A stretch of 64,000 nt of DNA from Nocardioidaceae bacterium. GTDB lineage: Bacteria > Actinomycetota > Actinomycetes > Propionibacteriales > Nocardioidaceae. The stretch lies in contig JAQSWV010000002.1 of assembly GCA_029266455.1 (NCBI GenBank), positions 58,411-122,410 of the forward strand. The letters run 5' to 3'. The position numbers and the translations under genes were made by a program. Below the pieces are notes generated by a model. It was not told the DNA's origin, ran no database searches, and saw only the letters and a program-made list of their open reading frames with translations. Below, piece by piece: positions 27,978 through 36,436 of this stretch. The number at the start of each line of letters is the position of its first letter. The stretch's first letter is position 1.

Positions 27978-28208
27978 GTGACGACTGCTGTTGCCCCGAG
28001 TGCCGCCCTCTCGGCTTTGGACCGCTGCGACCGTTGCGGCGCGCAGGCCTACGTCCGAGTCCAGCTCCCCACTGGCGGGGAACTGTTCTTCTGCGCCCAC
28101 CACGGCCGCGAGCACGGCGACAAGCTGCGTGAGATGGCCGTAACAATCCATGACGAGACCGACCGGCTCGGTGGTACGCCGAACGCCACCGCCAGCAGCG
28201 ACGGCTGA
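27978..28208 (+). CDS. DUF7455 domain-containing zinc-finger-like protein
   Basis: A 76-residue protein. The core DRCDRCGAQAYVRVQLPTGGELFFCAHHGREH has a CxxC plus CxHH arrangement that could bind zinc, and matches the small actinobacterial DUF7455 family. GTG 27978 follows a GAGGA ribosome site; the open frame to 27927 has no family sequence. It is monocistronic: a strong terminator hairpin follows 24 bp after the stop. Function is unknown. Confidence 0.87.
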   Translation: MTTAVAPSAALSALDRCDRCGAQAYVRVQLPTGGELFFCAHHGREHGDKLREMAVTIHDETDRLGGTPNATASSDG

Positions 28209-28232
28209 TTGACGCGCGTCTACGACCAGCTG

Positions 28233-28267
28233 ACGAAGCCCCGGGGAGAAGGTGCCCGGGGCTTCGT
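28233..28267 (+). terminator. intrinsic terminator-type hairpin after the DUF7455 gene
   Basis: A perfect 13-bp stem, ACGAAGCCCCGGG (28233-28245) pairing with CCCGGGGCTTCGT (28255-28267), with a 9-nt loop. The U-run is weak, as is usual in high-GC actinobacteria. It lies just after the DUF7455 stop and before the DUF456 gene. Confidence 0.85.
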
Positions 28268-28346
28268 GCTGTGCACGCGCTTGACGACGCGACCCGTAGG
28301 TGGAGGGATCGACTGACAGCGTCCGCAGGCGTGCACACTGACCGGC

Positions 28347-28832
28347 ATGGAGCCCTGGGGCGAGCTGCTGGTCGGACTCGCGATCGTCGTCGGCATCGCC
28401 GGCGTGATCGTCCCGATCCTGCCGGGTGTGCTGCTGGTGTGGGCGGCGGTCGTCACCTGGGGTGTCGTTGAGGGCGGAGCGCCGGGCTGGGGTCTCGCGG
28501 GGGTCGCCACGGTCATCGCCGCGGCCAGCCAGGTGGTCAAGTACGTGGTGCCCGGCAGGCGGCTACGCAGCGTGGGGGTGCCGGACCGGACGCTGCTGAT
28601 CGGCGGGCTGACCGGCGTCGTGGGGTTCTTCGTGGTACCGGTGATCGGGTTGCTCATCGGTTTCGTGCTCGGCGTGTACACGTCGGAGTGGGTGCGGCTA
28701 CGGGACGCAGCGGCCGCTCGCGCGGCGACCGGACACGCCGTGCGGGCTGCCGGCGTCTCGATACTTCTCGAGTTGGCGGCTGCGTTGTTGCTGGCGGGTG
28801 GCTGGCTGACCGCGCTGCTGCTGACGGCGTGA
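28347..28832 (+). CDS. DUF456 family membrane protein
   Basis: A 161-residue protein with four or five hydrophobic helices. The pattern GIAGVIVPILPGVLLVWAAVV at the N-terminus and GFFVVPVIGLLIGFVLGVYTSEW later is the DUF456 signature. A glycine-rich small membrane protein of unknown function. ATG 28347 is the first good start after the terminator. It stands alone before the one-carbon gene pair. Confidence 0.85.
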   Translation: MEPWGELLVGLAIVVGIAGVIVPILPGVLLVWAAVVTWGVVEGGAPGWGLAGVATVIAAASQVVKYVVPGRRLRSVGVPDRTLLIGGLTGVVGFFVVPVIGLLIGFVLGVYTSEWVRLRDAAAARAATGHAVRAAGVSILLELAAALLLAGGWLTALLLTA

Positions 28833-28861
28833 CCGGAACGAGCGCCCAGCCGGCTGGAATC

Positions 28862-28878
28862 GTTGCGAAATACGCAAC
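28862..28878. promoter_or_regulatory. 17-bp inverted repeat upstream of fhs, candidate operator
   Basis: GTTGCG-AAATA-CGCAAC is a perfect 6-bp inverted repeat with an AT-only 5-bp spacer, 60 bp before the fhs start codon, in otherwise GC-rich DNA. A further half-like GCAAC follows at about 28893. This has the size and symmetry of a dimeric repressor site; the regulator is not known. Confidence 0.6.
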
Positions 28879-28938
28879 CTGAAGCGTCAGCTGCAACATT
28901 TCTGGCATAGGCCGGTGCGGCATGTCACCATCGCGGCT

Positions 28939-30636
28939 ATGACTTTCCCGTCCGACCTCTCCATCGCCCAGAACGCCTCGCTCAAGCCACTGGGCGACCT
29001 CGCCGACGAGATGGGCATCGGCACACATCTGCTGGAGCCGCACGGCGACGACGTGGCCAAGATCCGGCTCGAGGCCATCGATGAGCTGGCCGACCGGCCG
29101 CGCGCCCGCTACGTGGTGGTCACGGCCATCACGCCCACCCCCCTCGGCGAGGGCAAGACCACCACCACGGTGGGCCTCGGGCAAGCCATGCGCCACGTCG
29201 GGCGCAAGGCGACGATTGCCGTTCGCCAGCCCTCGATGGGTCCGACGTTCGGGATCAAGGGTGGGGCCGCGGGCGGTGGCTACAGCCAGGTGGTGCCGAT
29301 GGAGATTCTCAACCTGCATCTCACCGGGGACTTCCACGCCGTGACGGCGGCTCACAACCTGCTGTCCGCACTGGTCGACAACCACCTGTACCACGGCAAC
29401 GCCTCGGGCCTCGACGTCAACTCGATCACCTGGCGGCGGGTGCTCGACGTCAACGACCGAGCGCTGCGCAACATCGTGGTCGGGCTCGGCCCGCCGGCCG
29501 ACGGGATCACCCGGCAGAGCGGCTTCGACATCACCGCCGCCTCCGAGGTGATGGCGATCCTGGCCCTGGCCAAGTCGCTGCCGGAGATGCGTGAGCGGCT
29601 GGCCCGGGTGGTGGTGGGGTACACCGCCGAAGGCACCGCGGTCACCGCCGACGACATCGGCGGCGCCGGCGCGATGGCGGTGATGATGCGCGACGCGCTC
29701 AAGCCCAACCTGCTGCAGACCCTCGAGAACACACCCGTGCTCGTGCACGCCGGCCCCTTCGGCAACATCGCGCACGGCAACTCGTCGGTGGTCGCTGACC
29801 TGATCGGCATGCGCACGGGCGACGTCCTGGTCACCGAGGCGGGCTTCGGGGCGGACATGGGCGCCGAGCGCTTCTTCAACATCAAGTGCCGCGCGTCCGG
29901 GCTGACCCCCGACGCCGCGGTGGTGGTGACCACGGTGCGCGCGCTCAAGGCGCATTCGGGCAGGCACCGGATCGTGGCGGGCCGGCCCCTGCCCTATCCG
30001 TTGCTCGAGGAGAATCCCGACGAGGTACACATCGGCGGGGCGAACCTGCGCAAGCAGGTCGACAACGTCCGCATGCACGGCGTGACGCCGGTCATCGCCA
30101 TCAACGCCTTCCCCGGGGACCACGTGTCCGAGCACGAGGCGGTCCGCGAGATCGCCGCCGAGCTGGGCGTACGGGTCGCGGTGTGCACGCACTTCGCCGA
30201 CGGTGGCAGCGGTGCCACCGAGCTGGCGGAGGCGGTGCTGGAGGCAACCGACGAGCCGTCGGAGTTCCAGCTGCTGTACCGCGACGAGGCGCCGCTGCGC
30301 GAGAAGATCGAGACGGTTGCCGCGCGGGTGTACGGCGCGGACGGCGTCGACTACACCCCTGCCGCCTCCCGGCAGCTGGAGACCTACGACTACAACGGCT
30401 TCGGCCATCTGCCCGTGTGCATCGCCAAGACCCACCTGTCGATCTCGTCCGACCCCAAGCTGCTGGGCGCCCCCACCGGATGGCGGCTCCCGGTCCGCGA
30501 GGTCAGGGCGTCGGTCGGCGCGGGCTTCGTCTACCCCATCTGCGGCGAGATGCGTACCATGCCAGGGCTGGGCACGTCCCCGGCGGCGTTCCGGATCGAC
30601 CTGGACGAGACCGGCGAGATCCAGGGCCTGTCCTGA
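28939..30636 (+). CDS. fhs: formate--tetrahydrofolate ligase
   Basis: A 565-residue cytosolic enzyme joining formate and tetrahydrofolate with ATP to give 10-formyl-THF. The P-loop TPTPLGEGKTTTTVG is at residues 65-78, and RQPSMGPTFGIKGGAAGGGYSQV follows; full length agrees with the family (about 560). ATG 28939 is chosen over GTG 28915 since MTFPSDLSIAQ is the family start. The next gene, a cyclodeaminase-type protein, starts within its stop codon, so formyl-THF can be passed to methenyl-THF in the same operon. A candidate operator lies upstream. Confidence 0.95.
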   Translation: MTFPSDLSIAQNASLKPLGDLADEMGIGTHLLEPHGDDVAKIRLEAIDELADRPRARYVVVTAITPTPLGEGKTTTTVGLGQAMRHVGRKATIAVRQPSMGPTFGIKGGAAGGGYSQVVPMEILNLHLTGDFHAVTAAHNLLSALVDNHLYHGNASGLDVNSITWRRVLDVNDRALRNIVVGLGPPADGITRQSGFDITAASEVMAILALAKSLPEMRERLARVVVGYTAEGTAVTADDIGGAGAMAVMMRDALKPNLLQTLENTPVLVHAGPFGNIAHGNSSVVADLIGMRTGDVLVTEAGFGADMGAERFFNIKCRASGLTPDAAVVVTTVRALKAHSGRHRIVAGRPLPYPLLEENPDEVHIGGANLRKQVDNVRMHGVTPVIAINAFPGDHVSEHEAVREIAAELGVRVAVCTHFADGGSGATELAEAVLEATDEPSEFQLLYRDEAPLREKIETVAARVYGADGVDYTPAASRQLETYDYNGFGHLPVCIAKTHLSISSDPKLLGAPTGWRLPVREVRASVGAGFVYPICGEMRTMPGLGTSPAAFRIDLDETGEIQGLS

Positions 30637-31199
30637 CCGCGTCGCCGTCCGACCGGCTCGCGGCGCTGCCGGTCGAGGACCTGCTGGCAGCCGTCGCCGC
30701 TCGCACGACGGCACCCGGCGGCGGGGCGTCGGCGGCGTTGACCGCGGCTCTCGCCGCCGCACTGACCACCATGGCGGCCCGCTTCACCGACGCTCCCGAC
30801 CCGGCCGGCGCGGCCGCGGCGGAGCGCCTCTGCGACCGGGCGTCGGCGTTGGCGGACGCGGACGTGGCCGCCTATGGGCGCTACGTACAGGCACGCCGCC
30901 AGTACGGGCGGCTCAGCCCCGAGACGGTGGATGCCCTGGACACGGCAGTCGACGTGCCCCTGCAGGTCGCCGGGATCGCGGCGGAGGTGGCGGGGCTGGC
31001 GCGCTCGCTCGCCGACGACGGGAATCCGCGGCTGCGCGGGGACGCGTCGACCGGCTGCTGGCTCGCCGCCGCTGCTGCGTCATCCGCCGCGCTGCTGGTG
31101 ACCGAGAACCTGGCCGGCTCTCCCGCCGACGCACGGGTCGCGCAGGCGCACCGGTACGCGAGCAGCGCTCGGGCTGCGGCTGCTGGTCTGGTGGGCTGA
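30633..31199 (+). CDS. cyclodeaminase/cyclohydrolase family protein (FchA-like)
   Basis: A 188-residue helical protein of the FTCD_C family. Evidence: ALPVEDLLAAVAARTTAPGGGASAALTAALAAALTTM at the N-terminus, then VDVPLQVAGIAAEVAGLA and GNPRLRGDASTG. The family acts as methenyl-THF cyclohydrolase or formimino-THF cyclodeaminase. No ATG, GTG or TTG is available near the family start. The only sensible start is the CTG at 30633, which overlaps the fhs stop as CTGA, the same geometry as the ATGA overlaps elsewhere. With fhs it forms a short one-carbon pathway. Confidence 0.85.
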   Translation: MTASPSDRLAALPVEDLLAAVAARTTAPGGGASAALTAALAAALTTMAARFTDAPDPAGAAAAERLCDRASALADADVAAYGRYVQARRQYGRLSPETVDALDTAVDVPLQVAGIAAEVAGLARSLADDGNPRLRGDASTGCWLAAAAASSAALLVTENLAGSPADARVAQAHRYASSARAAAAGLVG

Positions 31200-31200
31200 C

Positions 31201-31235
31201 GCCGCCACGGCCCTTGTTTGCTGGGCAGCGGCGGC
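31201..31235. terminator. bidirectional terminator-type hairpin between convergent genes
   Basis: An imperfect stem: GCCGCC (31201-31206) pairs with GGCGGC (31230-31235), and inner GCCC (31210-31213) pairs with GGGC (31223-31226), with a loop TTGTTTGCT. It lies directly after the cyclodeaminase stop and before the end of the opposite-strand gene, so it may end transcription from both sides. Confidence 0.55.
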
Positions 31236-31285
31236 ACGCGGATGCCGGGTGGGGGCGGAGTCCGGAGATCGCCGAAGCCTCGCGG

Positions 31286-31753
31286 CTACGAGCGCAGCGG
31301 CTCGCGAAGCTCCCATGCCTCGCCACACAGGTGTCTCCACGCGGACTGCACGAGCTCGCCCTGCAGCAGCCCTCGGCCTGCCCCGGCCCTCAGTCGCACC
31401 ACGCCCGGTCGCGGCAGGTCGGTTCCCTGGCGCCACTCCCGGTCCGACATCGTGTCCTTGTACCGGGCGATCATCCCGTCGAAGGAGTACTTCTCTCCTC
31501 CGCGCCACCACGGATACGGCTGTTCCCGTAACCATGCGCACGCCTGGTCACCACTGGCGATCAGGTCGCCCTTGTCTGCCGGCATGAAGACCGCCTTGTG
31601 GTCGTACCGGCAGCACGACGCCAGGTCGCGCAGGAATGCGTCCTCGTCCCGGGAGTTGGTCATCTTGACAGACATCACCGAGCCAGCGCCGACGACGGTG
31701 ACCAGCAGGACCGTGCCGAGCAGCGCGAACGCTATCCGCCGCAGCCACCTCAT
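31286..31753 (-). CDS. hypothetical protein with N-terminal membrane anchor
   Basis: A 155-residue protein with a single hydrophobic segment at residues 5-28 (signal anchor or uncleaved signal) and a soluble outer part with four cysteines (SCCRY, DQACAWL, HLCGEAW), which may form two disulfides. The HLCG near the C-terminus is reminiscent of small mycobacterial DUF732-type secreted proteins, but I cannot assign it. It is convergent to the one-carbon operon. Confidence 0.6.
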   Translation of the reverse strand: MRWLRRIAFALLGTVLLVTVVGAGSVMSVKMTNSRDEDAFLRDLASCCRYDHKAVFMPADKGDLIASGDQACAWLREQPYPWWRGGEKYSFDGMIARYKDTMSDREWRQGTDLPRPGVVRLRAGAGRGLLQGELVQSAWRHLCGEAWELREPLRS

Positions 31754-31831
31754 CTCCGCAGTATGCGGCCCTGCGGCGCCGAGCGAACCGGTTTCACCCG
31801 ATATGCCGTCGTCTGACGGGTGCGGGCGAGG

Positions 31832-32215
31832 CTACCCCCACGAGGCCAACGCCGTTGCGCCCACGATCACGAGTGCAGCTGCGATCACCATGACAGCGAC
31901 CACGCGCCCCCGGCTGCACAGCTGTCCGGTCCCCGCACCAGGCATCAGGCCGCGCCGTATCTCCCGGTCCACTGCGAGGGTCACGGCGCCGATCAGCACG
32001 CCGAGCGCGAGCAGAGCGATGCCGACGGCCGCCAGGGTGGTGCGCTCCTGGGTGTCGTACCACTGACCGGAATCGGCGCCACGCGAGCTCATCAGGTACA
32101 GCGCACCGAAGCCGACAAGCACGTAGGTCAGGCCGGCGAGAACCTGACTCCGGCGCCGCCACAGCTCGGTCCGGACGTCGTCGAGGATCTCCTGCAGCAA
32201 GCTGGGACTGGACAT
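31832..32215 (-). CDS. hypothetical membrane protein, three helices
   Basis: This 127-residue protein begins with an amphipathic helix (LLQEILDDVRTELWRRRSQ), then has three membrane segments (LAGLTYVLVGFGALYLM, TLAAVGIALLALGVLIGAVTL, VVAVMVIAAALVIVGATAL). ATG 32215 has GGAGG eight bases upstream, so the frame's TTG at 32230 is unlikely. The arrangement recalls small holin-like DUF1469 proteins but the match is weak. Function is unknown. Confidence 0.6.
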   Translation of the reverse strand: MSSPSLLQEILDDVRTELWRRRSQVLAGLTYVLVGFGALYLMSSRGADSGQWYDTQERTTLAAVGIALLALGVLIGAVTLAVDREIRRGLMPGAGTGQLCSRGRVVAVMVIAAALVIVGATALASWG

Positions 32216-32670
32216 GAGGGTCACCTCCAAGTCACTGGCTCAGAGCATCCTCCTCGGTTGGCGGTGGTGACACCCCCTTTTCAGCGAAGCTCTTGCTGAC
32301 CTCGCGGAGGCTACGGCGCCTCAGGACCGCACTCACGAGTCAGCCAGCATGACGACAACAGCCGCGCACTTCCGCCGACTGACCGGGACCATATCGCGTT
32401 ATACCGTGACTTCCACCTAGCCAGCAATAAGCAGTTCTTGCTGCATTCCGAGAAAGTCCATCGAGCCACGCACTAACCACCAGCGTGACTGGCGGGTGCG
32501 CCGCATCGACCGAACGGACACAAGTGTTCGCGCTGCGTGCGTTAACGGTTGTTCGGAAGTCATGCTGTGGCTGGAAGCAACCGTCGCGTCAAGCGTCGAT
32601 GCCGCAGGCGTCGAGGGGCTAGTAATTGCGCGGCAGGATGTGCGATTTGCTATCGAAAGGCTGGAAGTCG
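32216..32670. other. intergenic region with lower GC upstream of the beta-propeller gene
   Basis: About 455 bp with no supported gene; its base composition (for example 32385-32470 and 32610-32660) is visibly AT-richer than the flanks. This fits an acquired or old accessory segment. No insertion-sequence end, tRNA or clear promoter pair was found. Confidence 0.45.
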
Positions 32671-34296
32671 ATGAACACGGTGGACACGGGCCCCTTCCGG
32701 AATTCCTTGGGCGGAAGAAGCAATACGGCCGCTCGCGCCGCCGCGGTGGTTGCAGTCGTTGCCATGGCCTCTGCCGCCGCTTTACTGGTGTTGCCGTCTC
32801 GGTCCGGGGCGGCGGTGGAGCCGGTCGTTGTCGGTGAGCTTCAGGGCGAGGCGATGAGGATGACATCTGGTTCCGGCACGGTCGTGACCGAGGGTGGCGT
32901 GACCGTGCTGAAGCTGCAGTCGGCCGGTGCCCGGGCGACGGGCACGATCACCGCGTCGGCAGCGGTCTCCGGCGTGCGGATCATCGCCAAGGGCACGCAG
33001 TGCGAGGGCGACCCCCGCATCCGGATCCGTGTTGACGGCGCCAAAGCGTTGGCGACCAGTGTCGCCAGCACCTCTCTCACCGCGTACAGCAGCAGCTTCG
33101 CCAGACCGGCCGGCACCTACACCGTCAGCGCAAAGCTGACGAACTACGCAAAGACGTGGAAGTGCGCTCGCACGGTCTCCCTTGACGCCGTTCTGCTGAC
33201 GGGCACCGGCACGCCGACCACCACTACGACGCCCACCACCACGACGCCCACCACCACGACGCCCACCACCACGACCACAACGACCACACCGCCAGGGTCG
33301 GGGTCCTTCCCGGCGTTCGGCAGCGCCACCGTGACTGCCGACTACCTGGCGACCGGTGCGGGCAACAATGTGGACACCATCGCGTTCTGGGAGGCGCCGA
33401 ATGCCTCGGACTCGCGGATGTATGTGACCTCGAAGAACCTGTCGCTGGTGGAGGTGTGGAAGCACCCGTATGCCTCCGCCGCCGACCAGCTGACACCACT
33501 GACGCACAGCTGCCTCAAGGCAGGATCCGGCAGCGCCACCAACGGCGTACTTGTCGACCAGGAGTCCGACCTGCTCTACGTCGCCTCGAACTTCAGCCCC
33601 AATGTCTGCGTGTTCTCGCTGCCGAACCTGAGCCACGTCAAGACCATCACCTCCGGCTCGGGCTACGGGCTCGAGCCGAACCTGGCGATGCTCACACTCC
33701 CCAGTGGACAGAAACGGCTCTACGTCTCCAACAACAGCATCGTCTACGTCCACAACCCGGCGACCGGGGCCAAGCTGAGCCAGTTCACGCCCACCAAGGG
33801 TCTGGAGACCATGTGGGGAGACAGCCACGACTCGGTCCTGTACATCCCCGACGAGAACACCCGCACCGGCGTGTACGCCTACCACCCCGACGGCACCCCC
33901 TACACCCGAAACGGCAAGACCTTCTTCGCCAACAGCTCGATCTTCGACTCCGACGGCGAGGGCATCCTCGAGTACACCTGCCCTGCCTCCGGCATCGGCG
34001 ACAACGGCACCGGTCTCATCGTGGTCTCCGACCAGATCGACAGCCCCAGCACCGGCAACGACTACGAGGTCTTCGACCGGCGCAGCTGGGCCTACCTGGG
34101 CAAGATCAAGATGCGGCTGCCCAGCGGCGCCTTCGTCTACAACACCGACGGCATCGCGAGCACACAACAGTCCTCACCGCACTACCCGGGCGGCATCTTC
34201 GCCGCCATCCAGGACGACTCGAGCGTGGCCGGGGTGAGCTGGGACAAGCTGCTCCGCGCAATCTCGGCGCAGGCCGGCAAGAACTTCGGCTGCTGA
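32671..34296 (+). CDS. secreted beta-propeller (phytase-like) protein with N-terminal carbohydrate-binding-like domain
   Basis: This 541-residue exported protein has a basic leader and hydrophobic segment at residues 20-42, probably cut after SGAA (about residue 48). Residues 50-178 form a beta-rich domain (GELQGEAMRM, VSGVRIIAKGTQCEGDPRIRIRVDG) like small carbohydrate-binding modules. Residues 181-207 are a Thr/Pro linker encoded by 15-bp DNA repeats. Residues 210-541 look like a beta-propeller of the 3-phytase type (FWEAPNASDSRMYVTSKN, VDQESDLLYVASNF, YIPDENTRTGVYAYHPDGT, DYEVFDRRSW). Enzymatic activity is inferred only. ATG 32671 follows AAAGGCTGGAAG. Confidence 0.75.
   Translation: MNTVDTGPFRNSLGGRSNTAARAAAVVAVVAMASAAALLVLPSRSGAAVEPVVVGELQGEAMRMTSGSGTVVTEGGVTVLKLQSAGARATGTITASAAVSGVRIIAKGTQCEGDPRIRIRVDGAKALATSVASTSLTAYSSSFARPAGTYTVSAKLTNYAKTWKCARTVSLDAVLLTGTGTPTTTTTPTTTTPTTTTPTTTTTTTTPPGSGSFPAFGSATVTADYLATGAGNNVDTIAFWEAPNASDSRMYVTSKNLSLVEVWKHPYASAADQLTPLTHSCLKAGSGSATNGVLVDQESDLLYVASNFSPNVCVFSLPNLSHVKTITSGSGYGLEPNLAMLTLPSGQKRLYVSNNSIVYVHNPATGAKLSQFTPTKGLETMWGDSHDSVLYIPDENTRTGVYAYHPDGTPYTRNGKTFFANSSIFDSDGEGILEYTCPASGIGDNGTGLIVVSDQIDSPSTGNDYEVFDRRSWAYLGKIKMRLPSGAFVYNTDGIASTQQSSPHYPGGIFAAIQDDSSVAGVSWDKLLRAISAQAGKNFGC
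33211..33290 (+). repeat. short tandem repeats encoding a Thr/Pro linker
   Basis: Units like ACGACGCCCACCACC recur at a 15-bp period inside the beta-propeller gene, giving runs of TTTP. Such linkers are common between domains of secreted actinobacterial enzymes and may vary in copy number. Confidence 0.7.
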
Positions 34297-34750
34297 CACC
34301 GGCTGTACCGGACGGCGCTAGCGGTCGACGCCCCTTCTTGGACGTGTCGACCGACTTCCCCCACTCGGTCGCTGTGCGACGACGTCGCCAGCCGCCGCAC
34401 CTGCCACTCGGAGCCCGGCCCGCCACTGCTTCCCCCTACCGCCGACACCCCCGTCTGTGGTTGCCAGGGACGCTCGGTCTGATGGAACGGCGACGACCGG
34501 TCGGCATCCGACAAGTCGGGTAACCCCATCCGCGATGGCTGGCCACACCTTCGGGCTCTGATCGGCACCGGCTGGGCACCGCGCGGCGACAGCTGTACTC
34601 CGATCGGACGAGCCGACGAACTGATCGGCCTTCGCCGCCTTCCCAGCCGGGGGTTTCCTACCACGTCGCTTCCCGCACGAGCCGTTGGTGTGCACACTCA
34701 GAGTAGTCATAACGCTACGCAGAGTTACCTATCGCTCGCAAGGAGTTCCC
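34297..34750. other. intergenic region between two secreted-protein genes
   Basis: About 454 bp. Open frames on both strands here have ordinary third-position composition and no family sequence. The last 70 bp (34690-34745) are AT-richer and probably hold the promoter of the fibronectin-III gene, but no convincing -35/-10 pair is assigned. Confidence 0.45.
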
Positions 34751-36436
34751 ATGTATCGCCACATCACGACCGGAATCGCCGCCGCCGGAGTGCTCGGGCT
34801 GGTCACCGCGCTAGTGCCCGCAACGGGAGCCGCTGCCTTCGACGTCAGCGCCACCTTCCCTGACGGCACCTCGTACGAGGTGGACGTGCGGGTCAAGCTG
34901 GTCGTCGTCGAGAGCATCCAGTCGCGCCACACCATCGCTATCTCCGACACGGGCGAGCACACCTGGCTCAAGAAGCGCGACAACGGCACGCGCTCCGTGT
35001 GGAAGGCACTCGTCGAGAACCCCGGCGACCACGCCGTGAGTGTCACCGTCACGCGCACGACCGACGGGGCGCAGTCGACGACCGGTGCTGACTACACCGT
35101 CACTGCTCCTCCGGGCCCTGAGCCTGGCATCGTCGCCGAGCCGAGCGCGCCTGAGCCCGCAACAGCGACCGCTACGGACAGCGGCTACCAGGTGACCTGG
35201 ACCCGTCCGAGTGACGACGGCAACGGCGTGATTCACCGCTACACGATCAGCCACAAGGGCTCGACAGACTACGTCGCGCTTGATGCGGAGAACCGGGAGA
35301 CCGAGAACACTCTGCGCGAGTACGTCTGGACCAAGTCGACCGCGGGCGCGACTGACCCGCTCACCTTCCAGGTCCGGGCCATCAATGACGCCGGTCGCAG
35401 CGCGTGGGCCGAGGCTGTCGTCGACGGCGTGGCGCCGGAGCCTGAGCCGACCGAGCCGGTGCCGACCGACCCTGAGCCGACCGACCCTGAGCCGACCGAC
35501 CCTGAGCCGACCGACCCTGAGCCCGAGCCGGGGCGTACGGACCTTCCCTACGGCGCCGACTCCTTCTTCCAGTCCAGCGTCGAGGGCGCTCCCGTGGACG
35601 CCGCCCGAACCAAGCAGTTCCACGAGTTCATGGCGACCCACCCCGAGCAGAAGGACACCCCGTTCCCGAAGATCAACGTGAACGAGGACTGGGCGATGTC
35701 CTACCACGTCGGCAAGGCGTCGGACCCGATCTGGACGTTGGCGGGTGGCAACACCTCGCACGAGAAGCTGGCTGTCACGCGCACGCAAGGTTTCCACATG
35801 GCTGACTCCGTCGCGAAGACGTTCCCGGACGGCGACCAGGACCGACCCGGCGTGATGATCGATTCCGTCTTCGGCTACACCGTCCAGTTCGCGGACGCTG
35901 TGCCGAACCTCGCAACGCGCACGATCACCGTCTCGAACGCTGCCGTCTTCTACCACGACTCGAACGGGCTCGACTACAGGAATCCGCGCTCGGACGACGA
36001 GCGCAACTTCTCCTCGCGTGGGCGCATCATCGACGCGATGGTGATCCGTCGCGACTTGCTGGACAAGGCGATCGCGACCGACACCGGGCTCGGGCACGTC
36101 CTGCATCTCTTCTTCGTGGAGACGAACACCGCTGACGGCGTCGTGCACCCGATGGTCGGCGCGGAGGGCGACAAAGCCGGCTTCGGCGCCGAGGGCGAGC
36201 GTATCCGCATCAAGCCGTCCGTCGACCTCGAAGCGCGTGGTCTCACCGGAGCTGCGCTTGCGGTCGCTCGAACCCTCCAGGAGAACGGCGCCTACATCGG
36301 CGACAACTCCGGCAGCGGGTCGCAGCTCAAGGCGTCGCAGCCGCACAACTACGTCGGTACCAACCTGACGACCGACGCTCTGAAGGGCCAGATCACCTGG
36401 AACGACTTCGAGGTCATCGAGAAGGGCTGGCAGTAA
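34751..36436 (+). CDS. secreted protein with fibronectin type III domain and TDPEP linker
   Basis: This 561-residue exported protein has a signal peptide at residues 1-28, cut near TGAAAF. Residues 30-115 form a beta-rich N-terminal domain (VRVKLVVVESIQSRHTIAISDTGEHTWLKK). Residues 131-232 are a fibronectin-III-like domain (YQVTWTRPSDDGNGVIHRYTIS, ending AWAEAVVDGV). An acidic Pro-rich linker built of TDPEP units follows, and residues 257-561 form a globular domain I cannot assign (DSFFQSSVEG, a GFGAEGERIRIKPSVDLEARGL motif, GAYIGDNSGSGSQLKA). The tail resembles C-termini of secreted actinobacterial proteins linked to polysaccharides. ATG 34751 has AAGGAG five bases upstream. Confidence 0.75.
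   Translation: MYRHITTGIAAAGVLGLVTALVPATGAAAFDVSATFPDGTSYEVDVRVKLVVVESIQSRHTIAISDTGEHTWLKKRDNGTRSVWKALVENPGDHAVSVTVTRTTDGAQSTTGADYTVTAPPGPEPGIVAEPSAPEPATATATDSGYQVTWTRPSDDGNGVIHRYTISHKGSTDYVALDAENRETENTLREYVWTKSTAGATDPLTFQVRAINDAGRSAWAEAVVDGVAPEPEPTEPVPTDPEPTDPEPTDPEPTDPEPEPGRTDLPYGADSFFQSSVEGAPVDAARTKQFHEFMATHPEQKDTPFPKINVNEDWAMSYHVGKASDPIWTLAGGNTSHEKLAVTRTQGFHMADSVAKTFPDGDQDRPGVMIDSVFGYTVQFADAVPNLATRTITVSNAAVFYHDSNGLDYRNPRSDDERNFSSRGRIIDAMVIRRDLLDKAIATDTGLGHVLHLFFVETNTADGVVHPMVGAEGDKAGFGAEGERIRIKPSVDLEARGLTGAALAVARTLQENGAYIGDNSGSGSQLKASQPHNYVGTNLTTDALKGQITWNDFEVIEKGWQ
35461..35520 (+). repeat. four exact 15-bp tandem repeats encoding TDPEP
   Basis: The unit GCCGACCGACCCTGA occurs exactly four times without interruption, coding for the TDPEP linker of the fibronectin-III protein. 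Perfect DNA identity, not just peptide identity, suggests recent slippage expansion. Confidence 0.85.

Noticed and set aside
33211..33290. Regular short repeats considered as a CRISPR array
   Set aside because: They are in frame inside a gene, lack unique spacers and encode a Thr/Pro linker.
34318..34710. 130-codon minus-strand frame between the two secreted-protein genes
   Set aside because: Third-position GC is near background, no ribosome site and no recognised domain.
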